Below, one piece after another: positions 32,177 through 42,900 of a stretch of DNA of 64,000 bases. Both the position numbers and the translations under genes were made by a program. The DNA comes from Persicaria tinctoria. Its lineage: Eukaryota; Streptophyta; Magnoliopsida; Caryophyllales; Polygonaceae. The notes beneath the pieces are model-generated. The model was not told where the DNA came from, ran no database searches, and saw only the letters and a list, made by a program, of their open reading frames with translations. Each line of letters begins with the position of its first letter. Position 1 is the first letter of the stretch. The stretch covers positions 17,814,688 through 17,878,687 of the forward strand of contig JBANSL010000013.1 in the NCBI GenBank assembly GCA_037127255.1, given 5' to 3'.

Positions 32177-34985
32177 TGATGTCCACTAAAATAGCCATGT
32201 TGAAATGCACATTTTAGCTCCTTATTTTATACACTTTGCATATTTTGGGCTGGGAATATGTCAAATTTATGTAATATATGCTTATTTGCAAGAAATGGAG
32301 ATCTACATAAGTTTTGGTTTAATATTACAGAATTTGGAGCCATTCCGGGACAAAACCAAGAAGCCAAGACGGAAGATGAGCCTTACTCGATATCGAGTAC
32401 TTTTCCTCGATATCGACCAAAGAGGTACGAGCAGGGACTGGTCGAGGAAGAACTGGTCAAGGAACTGAAGACGAAGCCAACTCGAGTTCAGGACCCTACT
32501 CGATATCGAGTAGTTTACTCGATATCGACCATGCCTTGAAGTCGCATCTGGACTCGAGGAAACAACACTTGATCGAGAAGAAGAAGACCAAGAGAACTCG
32601 AGTAGCACTTCCTCGATATCGAGTAAATTGCTCGATATCGAAAAGACCAGAAGCACTTGTCCGAGCCAAGTCGAGAACCAGTTACTCGAGCAAGCCAGCA
32701 ATCCGAAGTCGATGACACATTTCCTTGATATCGAGGAAATTACTCGATATCGAGCAGAACCTTCCTGGGCCGCGTTACGCGATTGGGTTTTCCGAGTCGA
32801 GTTGGGCTTGCATGGGTACGAAGATGTCCGAATCTATCAAGTTTGATCAAGATCTATCCATGAAGAGAGGATTTATTATTAGATAGATATTTCCTTCCTT
32901 GATTAGCAAGGATTGGAAGCCTATAAATAAACCCCATGGGGCTGGTTTTTCATTCATTCAGTTTCAGAGAGAAGACAAGTAGAGAGAGAATGAGAAGAGA
33001 TTGTAAGTTTGGTTGAGTTTATTAATGCAAGTTAGTTCCTTTTCATCGAAGATGTCTGCGATTGCGATGAAGAGCGAGTAGTCCACCTACTTCTAGGGTT
33101 GGGGTGAGCACAACAATAGTCATGCGTGTTTGAGGTAAAGATCCGACCTTTGTCATGTTTTGAGCATCTACTACCTTTTATGTGTTTATTCCATTCAAGT
33201 TATTGCTTGGGCACAAGCAAGCTTAAGTATGGGGTGATTTGATGTCCACTAAAATAGCCATGTTGAAATGCACATTTTAGCTCCTTATTTTATACACTTT
33301 GCATATTTCGGGATGAGAATATGTTGAATTTCTGTAATATATGCTTGTTTGCAAGAAATAGAGATCTACATAAGTTTTGGTTTAATATTACAGAATTTGG
33401 AGCCATTCCGGGACAAAACCAAGAAGCCAAGACGGAAGCTGAGCCTTACTCGATATCGAGTACTTTTCCTCGATATCGACCAAAGAGGTACGAGCAGGGA
33501 CTGGTCGAGGAAGAACTGATCGAGGAACTGAAGACAAAGCCAACTCGAGTTCAGGACCCTACTCGATATCTAGTAGTTTACTCGATATCGACCAAGCCTT
33601 GAAGCCGCATCAGGACTCGAGGAAACAACACCTGATCGAGAAGAAGAAGACCAAGAGAACTCGAGCAGCACTTCCTCAATATCGAGTAACTTCCTCGATA
33701 TCGACAAGACCAAAAGCACTTGTCCGAGCCAAGTCGAGAACTAGTTACTCGAGCAAGCCAGCAATCTGAAGTCGATGACACATTTCCTGGATATCGAGGA
33801 AATTACTCGATATCGAGCAGAACCTTCCTGGGCCGCGTTACGCGGTTGGGCTGTCCGAGTCGAGTTGGGCTTGCTTGGGTACGAAGATGTCCGAATCTAT
33901 AAAGTTTGATCAAGATCTATCCATGGAGAGAGGATTTATCCACACATGAAGATATTTAGATATTTAGATATATTTCCTTTTATGATAAATGTTCCTTTTA
34001 TTAAAGTTTTATCTTTATTATTAGATAGATATTTTCTTCCTTCATTAGCAAGGATTGGACGCCTATAAATAAAGCCCATGGGGCTGGTTTTTCATTTATT
34101 CAGTTTCAGAGAGAAGACAAGTAGAGAGAGAAAGAGAAGAGATTGTAAGTTTGGTTGAGTTTATTAATGCAAGTTAGTTCCTTTTCATCGAAGATGTCTG
34201 CGATTGCGATGAAGAGCGAGTAGTCCACCTACTTCTAGGGTTGGGGTGAGCTCGACGATAGCCATGCGTGTTTGAGGTAAAGATCCGACCTTTGTCATGT
34301 TTTGAGCATATACTATCTTTTATGTGTTTATTACCCATTAAATGGAGATCCATGCTAACAACTTGGATTCTAAATCTAAAATCGGTAGATATAATTAGGG
34401 TTTCTTGAAAGAGTTGTCTAATTTTTGGAAAAGGCGAAAGCTTGGTCCTTCGATGTAATTTGCATGATTATTGTTATTTATATTGCCTTATTGCATGCTT
34501 GGTTATTGTCATTGCAAACCCCAAATCTTGGAAGTTTTCTTACATACATAGTTTATATCGAAAAAAAGCCTTTGTCTTTATTTTATTTCGTTTTAGTTTC
34601 TGCTCTACTCGATATCGACCAACACTGATCGACATCGACTACTGACCTTCGATCATCAAGATTGTCGTAGCTTCTGGTGTGCAGGTACCCGACGTCGACA
34701 AAACTTCTACTCGATATCGACCAAAACCGTAGCCTGCCGCATGCTCTGTTCGACATGTCCGATCTTCTGTCGACTAACCCTAGTCGAGATTGAGCATCTA
34801 TAGTCAACTTCTGCCGTGAGATTCATCCGCTGCCTAGGATCCGCTGACCAGCTTCCTCGTGGATCTATCCTGACTTCCCACTGCTACATCGGGAGGAAGT
34901 CTTGTAATCATTTGCAAGGGACGGAATCTGGTTTGCTTTGCTTTATCTACATTTTAATTGCAAATCTCGATTTCCTCCTACAACA
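32177..34985 (+). mobile_element. Athila-like element B, internally deleted
   Basis: It consists of a truncated 5' LTR (32177 to about 33190), about 50 bp of 3' internal sequence with a polypurine tract (TTAAGTATGGGGTGATT), and a complete 3' LTR (33240-34985). Both LTRs start TGATGTCCACTAAAATAGCC. A perfect 5-bp target duplication AAATG flanks it (32172-32176 and 34986-34990). Primer site, gag and pol are gone. LTR blocks shared with element A include GAGCGAGTAGTCCACC and CTGACTTCCCACTGCTACAT, so A and B are sister subfamilies. Confidence 0.9.
33240..34985 (+). repeat. 3' LTR of element B (complete, 1,746 bp)
   Basis: TGATGTCC to CCTACAACA. It carries paired TCGATATCGA motifs, for example near 33450/33470 and at 34609/34629. 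It has about 79 bp (33938-34015 region) that the 5' copy lacks, the gap lying between two TTTAT words. Confidence 0.88.
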
Positions 34986-36300
34986 AAATGCAATATTGAA
35001 TTGTGTTTATTGTGCTGACAAATGGGGTAAAAATTATGCTGACATCACCTAATAGATACTAGAACGATGCTGACATCACATATAAAGGTATTTAAAATGA
35101 TGCTAAAATTATATATATGTAGTTGACAAATGATATAAAAGTATTTTTATTTTATATGTAATTAAACACTTTACACAAACCTTCTTCAAAATAGAGAATG
35201 TTCGTGCACATTGCCCGAATCATAGAAATAAGTATTTGAATCTGTCAATTTCATCGGTAGCAAACACATCAATTGTCTCTGCATGTTTCTCCGTAATCTT
35301 GTGGCAGTATGCTGGTAAAGCAACAAAATTTGACTCTAGTGTTTCTTTTTCTCTCACATTCGCAAATTGAGGTGCTCTCCATGCTTTCCAGTATGTGATT
35401 AGGATCTTGTGATCTTTTTGCATTTTATCCACAATCTGTGGTGGATTGTATACGTTCTCAACATAATAAAATATTCAGTCAATAACCCCATTTGTTAGAA
35501 GAAGTTGACAAATATTATTGGGGTTTTGATGGCATACATTGATTTTTCAAAGTTAGCAACAATAGAGTAAGAGGTTTTTTTGCTATGTCTAGATCTAATC
35601 TCCCAGTTGTATGTATATATTTCAACATATATTATTATCTCATGACAATCTGAATAGATTTTTTTAGTGCACCCTCTAGCCACGCAATTATCATCTATAC
35701 ATTTAGCTCTAAAATACTGGGGATTAGATTTCTTATCCTCAAATCCAAATATATTTGTCATTGCAGACATGATGTATAGAGCATCCTTCACTGCTTGCTT
35801 AGATTCAAATACCTTCCAGATCTACATCATTTTGCCAACTTGTGATTTATAGGTTCCAAAACTCTCAATGCCAGCACTGTAAGAAATATCAACATTGAAT
35901 TCTTCTATTGTATTCTCTTTCTTCTTCATTAAAGTATATCTTTGACTCCATATTTGCATGGCCTTTTCATTGTTGTTTGATTCATCATAATTAAATTCAG
36001 TGTCTCCTTCACCTTCCATTGTAATCCCGACTTCCTAGTTGTCGTTTTCAGCTACAATATCATCAACACTGATATCAGCATCATCTCCATAAGTCTTTGA
36101 AGTACTCATCAGATTCAAATGTCTTTCTACTTTATTGGTCTTCAGTTTCTAGCATTAGGATGTCAACTGTTGTTTGTAGTATAGATAATATGGTCTTCTT
36201 CCTTTTGATGACACATAATTCCATAGAAAAATTCATTTTCTCTAGCCTACTCGATCAATGACATGAATTCTTGTAAATCGTCTTCATAATTGACAATAAA

Positions 36301-36880
36301 AAGATGTTTTTAAAATCTTGAATGGATGCGAGTGGATGAATTCTAGTTAAAAGATTGATTGATCAATATCAAATTTGTTGAATACTCTCATAGTAAGTGC
36401 TTAATTTCAGTGTAAGTTAATCATCCACTAGGAAAGGTTTTGATGTTGTATCATCAATTAATGAATGATAGTCTGTTGTCAACACTTGTCCATTCTCCCC
36501 CATACACAAAATAATGTGGATTTTCATAATTACGGGAGCTGCAAAGAAAAGAACAATGTTATAATGTTCTGAGACAACAATTATTTATGCTGATAATTGC
36601 ATGGGGTTTAAGTAAAAGAAAAGCATATGCTGACAAACGAATATGTTATAATTGCATATGTGTGTGTGTGTTGAAAATGATGTTACAAGGAAGAAATAAG
36701 CTCATATATACAAATACATATATTGGTAATTATAAATACATATGCAGACAAACGAATTTTGTCACCAAATATGTGTTGAAAAACGACTCTTCTGTGAAAT
36801 CGATTGTCAACATGTATTAAATATGTGATGATATATATTAATACACGTTAATACATGTTGAAATTGTGTGTGTAATAGAT
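36301..36880. other. MULE 2 right flank, no gene seen
   Basis: Decayed sequence upstream of the mudrA remnant, with one GCTGACA word (36629) and a duplicated ACATATGC(T/A)GACAAACGAAT segment at about 36622 and 36729. Confidence 0.45.
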
Positions 36881-36889
36881 CGATCATAT

Positions 36890-37184
36890 GTACACAATCC
36901 TTATGGTGCATCATGTTAACAAATTAGGACCATTGAATTAATAAGATCAACGGATAAAGAAGTAACTTCTGATTATTCAGTGGTATTCAGATTATTCGAT
37001 GAAATGAAATTATTCGATGGTATTGGGTGATTATTCGTTAGAATAAAATTTATATTTTTACACTCTTTGTACAGACGAATAATCATGTGAAAAACGACGA
37101 AGACTCATGAGTAAATAGACGAATAATTTTTGTGTACACGATGGATAAAACATGTGTATATCATAAGAGTTGTGTACACTGTAA

Positions 37185-37258
<74 letters not shown>
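36890..37258. mobile_element. MITE-like segment with ATTATTCG motifs and AT microsatellite
   Basis: Several GATTATTCG and ATTATTCGATG words recur at 36970-37125, with ACACTGTACA-type ends and a TA tract at 37189-37258. Motifs and TA flank resemble the MITE in the Ulp1-gene intron (11836-12427). Confidence 0.4.
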
Positions 37259-37260
<2 letters not shown>

Positions 37261-37365
37261 ACAAACGATTTTTATCAAACAATAAGTGGTGATGATACGT
37301 GAGATAATGATAAAAGTATGAATTTTAAAAAATTTATGAGAGGGAACTAGTGATAAGTACTCGGG

Positions 37366-38634
37366 TAGGGCTGTTATCTGAGCCGAACAGCTCGAGCTCG
37401 GCTCGAAAAAGCTCGAGCTCGGATCGTTCGAATATGCAATACAAGACGAGCTTGAATAGTATTTTGGGCTCGAACCGAGCCTGAGCCGAGCCCGAGCCGA
37501 GCTCGAAAGCTCGTTCAAGGTGTGAAAATTACATAAATGGCAGGGTTATTTGACTATTTGAGGCTTTAGCTTTCGTCTTTCACTTGTTCCACCTGAGAGG
37601 CGTGCGTTCAATCTGAGACCTGAGAGGCGTTCGTTCAATCTGAGACCTGAGAGGCGTTCAATCTGAGACCTGAGTTTCCCGTCTTCGACTTCAAACTTCA
37701 CTTCCCCAACCTCGACTCCGGCTTCCCCTTACTCCCTCCGGATTTCACCCTCATCGACCATCGCGCCTCCATTAGATCCGAGCCTCCACTGTACCGCTGC
37801 ACCATAGCCGATCTGGTTCGTGTACACCGGCCAGATCTGAAGCTTCTCGCCTAGATCTAGATGTTCCAATCACCCTCTTGCTCAGATCCGGCGTCAATGG
37901 AGGTCGGGTGTTCTCATATCTGAATCTCTCACCATCCTTCTTCCCTCCGTCATTCCTCTTTCGTCAGTCGGCGCTGTTCGATTCCGCTTACTCAGGCGGC
38001 GGCTACTTCTTTTCTCTTACTCACCATCCATATTTCCCTCGGTCATTCCTCTTTCCTTCCCTGCGGCGCCGTCCTCCTTCCAACAACACAGGTAAGTGAA
38101 TGGAGATTGAAAATTTGTACAGCTACGGGAGTACTAGGGAATGGAGATTGAAAATTTTTGGTAGTTTGAAATTTGTAAAACTGCGGGGGAATAGAGATTG
38201 AAATTTTTTGCTAGTTTGAAATTTCTACAGATCTAATTATGCTGATTAGAAATTCGTAAATTGAAGAATTTTGCTTGATTGGAAGAATTTTGCTTCATTG
38301 GAAATTTGTAAAGCTTAGAAATTCAATGATATTTGCTTGATTAGAAATTTGTATAGCTTAGTTATGGTGATCGAAAATTTTAGAGTTTTGGATACAAACT
38401 GAGCCGAACGAGCTTGAACGAGCCCAACTGACGAGCTCAAATGAGCTCAGGCTCGTTCGTTCAGCTTGTTCGAGCTCAAACAAGCTGAGTTCGAGTTTCA
38501 CCTTGGGCTCGCGAGCCGAGCTTGAACGCCAAAAAAAGCTCGAATAATTTTTGGGCTCGGGCTCGGCTCGTTTCCCGTTCGAACCAAGCTTGAACATGTC
38601 AAGTTCGGCTCGTTCAGCTCGAATATCACCCTTA
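37366..38634. mobile_element. non-autonomous hAT-type element with GAGCTCGAGC-rich ends
   Basis: The inverted ends TAGGGCTGTTATCTGAGC and TAAGGGTGATATTCGAGC (reverse of 38617-38634) enclose 1,269 bp. 8-bp flanks TACTCGGG and TACCCGGG differ by one base, fitting hAT. Both subterminal regions (37378-37515, 38400-38615) are packed with GAGCTCGAGC / GCTCGGCTCG words. The core holds a gene-like GC-richer stretch (37670-38095) with no recognised domain. A 27-bp unit (CTGAGAGGCGTTCGTTCAAT...) is repeated three times at about 37590-37675. Confidence 0.75.
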
Positions 38635-38966
38635 TACCCGGGATTCAGATTGTGGGTAGAGAAACTAGAGAGAGTGAGAGAGAAAGTGGAGAGCGAAAGT
38701 GTTATGTGTGCTTGCTACACAAGAAAAATATGGGGCACGCAAACAGACAACTTAGGATGCTCGTGTACATTTAACTAATAAATCTTAGATTGTGACATTT
38801 AATTAATTAGGTCTTATAATTATATGGACAGCTTTTTTTCTCCCTAATTCTAACTTTTCATTAAAGTATTTTAATGAGTACATAGTGGGCGTACACCACT
38901 ACATATATAATTCAATCCCAAAAAGGAAAAAGGGTACAACCTTAATTAAATTAATTAGCTTTAGAG

Positions 38967-38976
38967 TATATATAAA
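38967..38976 (+). promoter_or_regulatory. TATA box of cysteine-rich peptide gene 2
   Basis: TATATATAAA, 51 bp before the start codon. The leader is shorter than in copy 1. Confidence 0.65.
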
Positions 38977-39026
38977 CAATCCTCTCCACGTCCTAGTCTC
39001 CCAAAATAGACATCGATCGGTGTAAA

Positions 39027-39363
39027 ATGAAGATCTCATTGGCCTCCATTCATCTCTTCTTACTTCTCTCACTTCTTCTTCTCCATGGTACTTACTTCAT
39101 TGCTTGTTTATCCATATATTAATTTCTTCTTATGCCTATCTTTATATAATGAGTTTGTGCTATGATCGAATCCGACGACAGGAGGAGGAGGGCAGCCGTG
39201 TGGGCTAGGGACGATAGACATGGAGCGATGCTCGATCCCAGAATGCGAGAGCGGGTGTCACAGGAGGGTCCCTCACTCCTTCGGCAAGTGCATCACTGTC
39301 GACACTTGCTGTTGCGCCTCCAGGCACCTCGACACGCGTAAATTAGTCTCTGTAATGCAGTAG
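39027..39363 (+). CDS. secreted 8-cysteine peptide 2 (defensin-like)
   Basis: Exons 39027-39087 and 39182-39363 share intron position and phase with gene 1 (a Gly codon split at LLHG/GGG). The mature peptide is nearly identical to gene 1 with the same C-x9-C-x4-C-x3-C-x10-C-x5-CCC spacing. Differences include RVPH for RAPH and VDTCCC for FDTCCC. The C-terminus differs: RHLDTRKLVSVMQ, ending at TAG 39361-39363. An AATAAA signal lies at 39490. It is intact and is the younger half of the duplicated pair with gene 1. Function is unknown beyond a likely secreted defence or signalling peptide. Confidence 0.75.
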
Positions 39364-39635
39364 CCACGCGCAGGAAAGGTACTCCATCAATCCCGGGATG
39401 TGGTGCCCCTTCGCAGCCTAATTAAAAAACCTCAATTTTAAGTTGTTGCAACGTCAAGTGTCAGGTTTTTTATGTTTAATTTGTCCCCAAAATAAAAGGC
39501 TTACATATATTGTTTGCTTCTTGGAGGTGTCTTCATATATTGACAAGCCCATATGTAAGGTTGCTGTTTTTTTTTCTCTTTTTCTTTAATTCTCTTGAAT
39601 TTGTGGCATATGTTTAGTTTTGTTGATTAAGTTCC

Positions 39636-39853
39636 TGTTGGAATGTGGTTGTCCCAAATCGGTAATATAGAGAATGCTTGAACAACATATAAAGTTGAAG
39701 GGCTACTTCTGCCATTGTCAATTGGTTTTGAGATGGAACCCCATTGATCGGATTTATGTGTTGTTCGGTTCTCCCGTATGTGGGCCCACACACACGAGTA
39801 CACGACCTCCCTCCAGCTTTTCTTAACCCCACCGAGCTCAGCCGACTTTAACA
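39636..39853 (+). mobile_element. solo LTR of the TRIM-like family
   Basis: 218 bp, starting TGTTGGAATGTGG and ending GCCGACTTTAACA, flanked by a perfect 5-bp duplication GTTCC (39631-39635, 39854-39858). It matches, in reverse, the interrupted solo LTR at 54945-56496. Confidence 0.9.
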
Positions 39854-39978
39854 GTTCCTCCTCCATTGCATCAGATCTAGCTATATGTCGCTAATTAGGG
39901 CGTATGGATGGGGTTTATAATTAATCTAGTTGAAGATGAAAATATAGCGTAGGTTTATAATTCAGCTGAAGTTGAAAA

Positions 39979-42900
39979 TGTTGATATATCATATCTTTGT
40001 AATTAGTTTTGATTTTATTCTTGTATAGCAAGTACCATATCTTTGTAAGTTATGATAGAATAAACCTAGTTTAACCTAATTGTGGTGTATATATTCTCTT
40101 CAATTAATCAATGGAAAGCACACTTTTTGCCTCCTATCTTTCTCTACATGGTATCAGGCTTACCGATCCTTCTAAACAATTAACCCTACCGCCGACCCTC
40201 CTACCGTTTTCCCATGGCCGCCACTCTTACCACCGCCCTTACCCCTGCCTCGCCCTATTACCTTCATCCTTCCGATCACCCTGACCTTGCTATTTTCCCT
40301 GTGATCTTACGTGGTGAGAACTTCCCTGAATGGAAGATCGCCATGCTCAACGCTTTCTCCTCCAAGTTCAAAGATGGCTTCCTCGATGGCACCATCAAGC
40401 AACCTGAGGCCACCTCCACCGACGCGGCTTACTGGAAGCGCGTCAACTCCATGCTGATCGGATGGATCGCTCAATCCATCGAGCCTTCCCTTCGGTCTAG
40501 CATCACCTTTTTTGTTACCGCCAAGGAACTTTGGGACGATCTTGATCAGCGCTTTTCTGTCGGCAACGGTCCCCGGATCCTTCAGATTCGCTCTGAGATC
40601 GCTCGTTGTCGTTAGGATGGCCAATCAATTGCTGCGTACTTTGGTCGTCTCAAGAAGCTCTGGGACGAACTCATCACCTACACCGGGTGTACTGCATGCA
40701 CTTGCGGCAACGCCGCTAAGGAGCACGAGGTTGAGCGAGCCCATCAATTTCTGATGGGGCTCGACGATGCTGCTTATGCTACCATCCGCTCTACCATCGT
40801 CGCTCAGGACCCGCTTCCGCCGCTCAACCGCATCTACTCCCTCGCCGTTCAAGAAGAACGGCTCCAGACCATCGCGAAGGACAGGGACGCTCGCTCGGAC
40901 TCCCTGGCTATGGCTGCTTGGTCTCAGTCTCGCCCTTCCTCGGGTAAGACGGACAAAAGCGGCCTCCTTTGCACTCACTGTGGCCGATCCGGCCATGATG
41001 TGTCGTCCTGCTTCAAAGTGATCGGCTTTCCGGACTGGTGGAACCACGGCAAAGGCGTTGCCGACCCTGCTACAGGCACCCCTGCTCCTGGACGAGGCCG
41101 TGGCGCTCCGACCCCGTCTCCTCCGCCTGCTCCGTCGTCCAAATCTCTCACCCGTGGATCCGCTATGCACGCTGTCATGGCGAATTCGGCTTCATCTTCG
41201 GCCTCGCAGCCTCTGACTTTTGCTGATCGTGTCGCCTTTGGCTCACTGGTCTGTGATACCGGTTGGAATCTCCTCTTCGAGAAGTTCAAGGACTTCCATG
41301 CTAAGTCCTCTGCTGATCGCATGTCAGGTACCCTCTCTACCTCTTGGATTCTCGACTCTGGGGCTTCGTTTCACATGACAGGCGATGCTACTCTACTTCG
41401 TGATCTTGGTGACATTATGCCATGCCACATTCGGCTCCCCAATGCCACTGTGTCGATAGCTACACAGGCCGGCAGCCTTCGTCTTTGTCCTGGAGTGACT
41501 TTATCTCATGTCTTATTTGTTCCGGGCCTTGATTGTCACCTTTTAGCGTATGCCTGTCTCTCTGCTGAATTATCTTGCCTTGTCATCTCCTCTGATAAGC
41601 TTTTTGTGATACAGGACCGCATTTCGAGGATGCTGATTGGAGCGGGTGAAGTCCGAGATAGGGTGTCCTGGCTGCGATGGCTTACTCCGCCTCTCTCCCC
41701 TCCCCACGGCTGCTCTTACCATACTCCTGTCGACAACTCCTCCACTCTTTGGCATCAATGCCTTGGGCATCCTTCACATCATTTAGTCCAGTCCATCCCG
41801 AGTATTTCTGCTTCTAAACTTATTTCAAATAAGACTGATCCTTGTGATATCTGTCACAAGGCCAAGCAAACTCGCATTTCCTTTCCCATTAGTACTTCTC
41901 GGGCTACTTTTTGTTTTGAATTAGTTCATTGTGACATTTGGGGTCCTTATCGTATCCCCTCCACTTGTGGTTCATCTTATTTTCTCACTTTGGTTGATGA
42001 TCATTCTCGTACTACATGGGTGTTTCTTATGAGTCATAAGTCCTAAGTCTCTTCATTACTTCGCAATTTTTGCACTATGGTTCAAACACAATTTCATACG
42101 TCAATCAAGTGCTTTCGCAGTGATAATGGCTCGGAATTTATCGCCCTTATGCCATTTTTTCGAGACCATGGGATTCTGTTTGAGTCTTCCTGCGTCGGCA
42201 CTCCGGAGCAAAACGGTCGTGTAGAGCGCAAACACCATCACATTCTTAATGTCTCTCGCGCTCTCATGTTCCAAGCCTCCTTACCACAAAAATTTTGGGG
42301 TGAATGCGTTCTTACCGCCTGTTATCTTATCAATCGCACCCTAACCACCCTTCTCAAAGGCAAAACTCCCTATGAGCTCCTCTTTCACAAGTCCCCTGAT
42401 TACTCTCACCTACGAGTTTTTGGGTGCCTCTGCTTCTCTACCCGGGTCCCTCGCAGCTCCGACAAACTCGCTCCCCGAAGTCGTCGCTGCATCTTCTTAG
42501 GTTACCCATTCGGTCAAAAGGCCTGGCGGCTCTATGAATTGGAAACACATACCTTCTTTACCTCTCGGGACATTGCTTTCCATGAGCACGTATTCCCTTA
42601 TACACAGCCATCCCCCGCCTCTCCACCTCCTATCATACCCTCTATCGACCCCCCTTCGCCCCTCACTTATGACGATGACGGTCCGGCTCCTGCAGCCATT
42701 GTCGGACTCAGGGGGAATCCGCCTCCCCCACCTCCTCCCACACCTCCTCGTCGCAGCACTCGTCTCCCCCAACCCAACACCCGTCTTCGCGACTATGTGT
42801 GTACAGCCGCTCGATCTTGTCACCCTATCTCGCCGGATCCCTCTTCGATTTCGTCTTCAGGTACTCTGTATCCCTTAGCTAATTATGTGCGATATGACAA

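Larger units (their letters stand above)
31190..36300 (-). pseudogene. mudrA-like MULE transposase of MULE 2
   Basis: Pieces on - follow mudrA order: acidic N-terminal region (36019-35830), GFEDKKSNPQYFRAKC MuDR region (about 35760-35690), ILITYWKAWRAPQF (about 35405-35340), a core near 31900-31700, then GVERWSRAHTHGDRYNMMT (about 31570-31500) and KMNGFQFEVVGKGTITMVD (31290-31235). The SWIM finger is lost: its first cysteines read CTF and the sequence stops matching at about 31165. A tandem duplication inside the intron (31907-31960 recurring at 32120-32176) predates insertion of element B. Many stops and frameshifts are present. Confidence 0.75.
29940..36880. mobile_element. second, strongly decayed Ulp1-family MULE (MULE 2)
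   Basis: It contains a mudrA-like pseudogene on - closely related to that of MULE 1, and the same GCTGACA heptamer at high density (for example 31226, 31573, 32040, 35014, 35038, 35069, 36629). 30060-30250 is CT-rich and may be its left leader. No Ulp1 domain remains, and 30250-31150 has only short repeats. The ends are uncertain. An Athila-like element (32177-34985) is inserted in it. Confidence 0.55.

Noticed and set aside
40307..42823. Long open frames on - (105-181 codons) under the copia gag-pol
   Set aside because: Antisense shadows in GC-rich coding sequence of the copia element.
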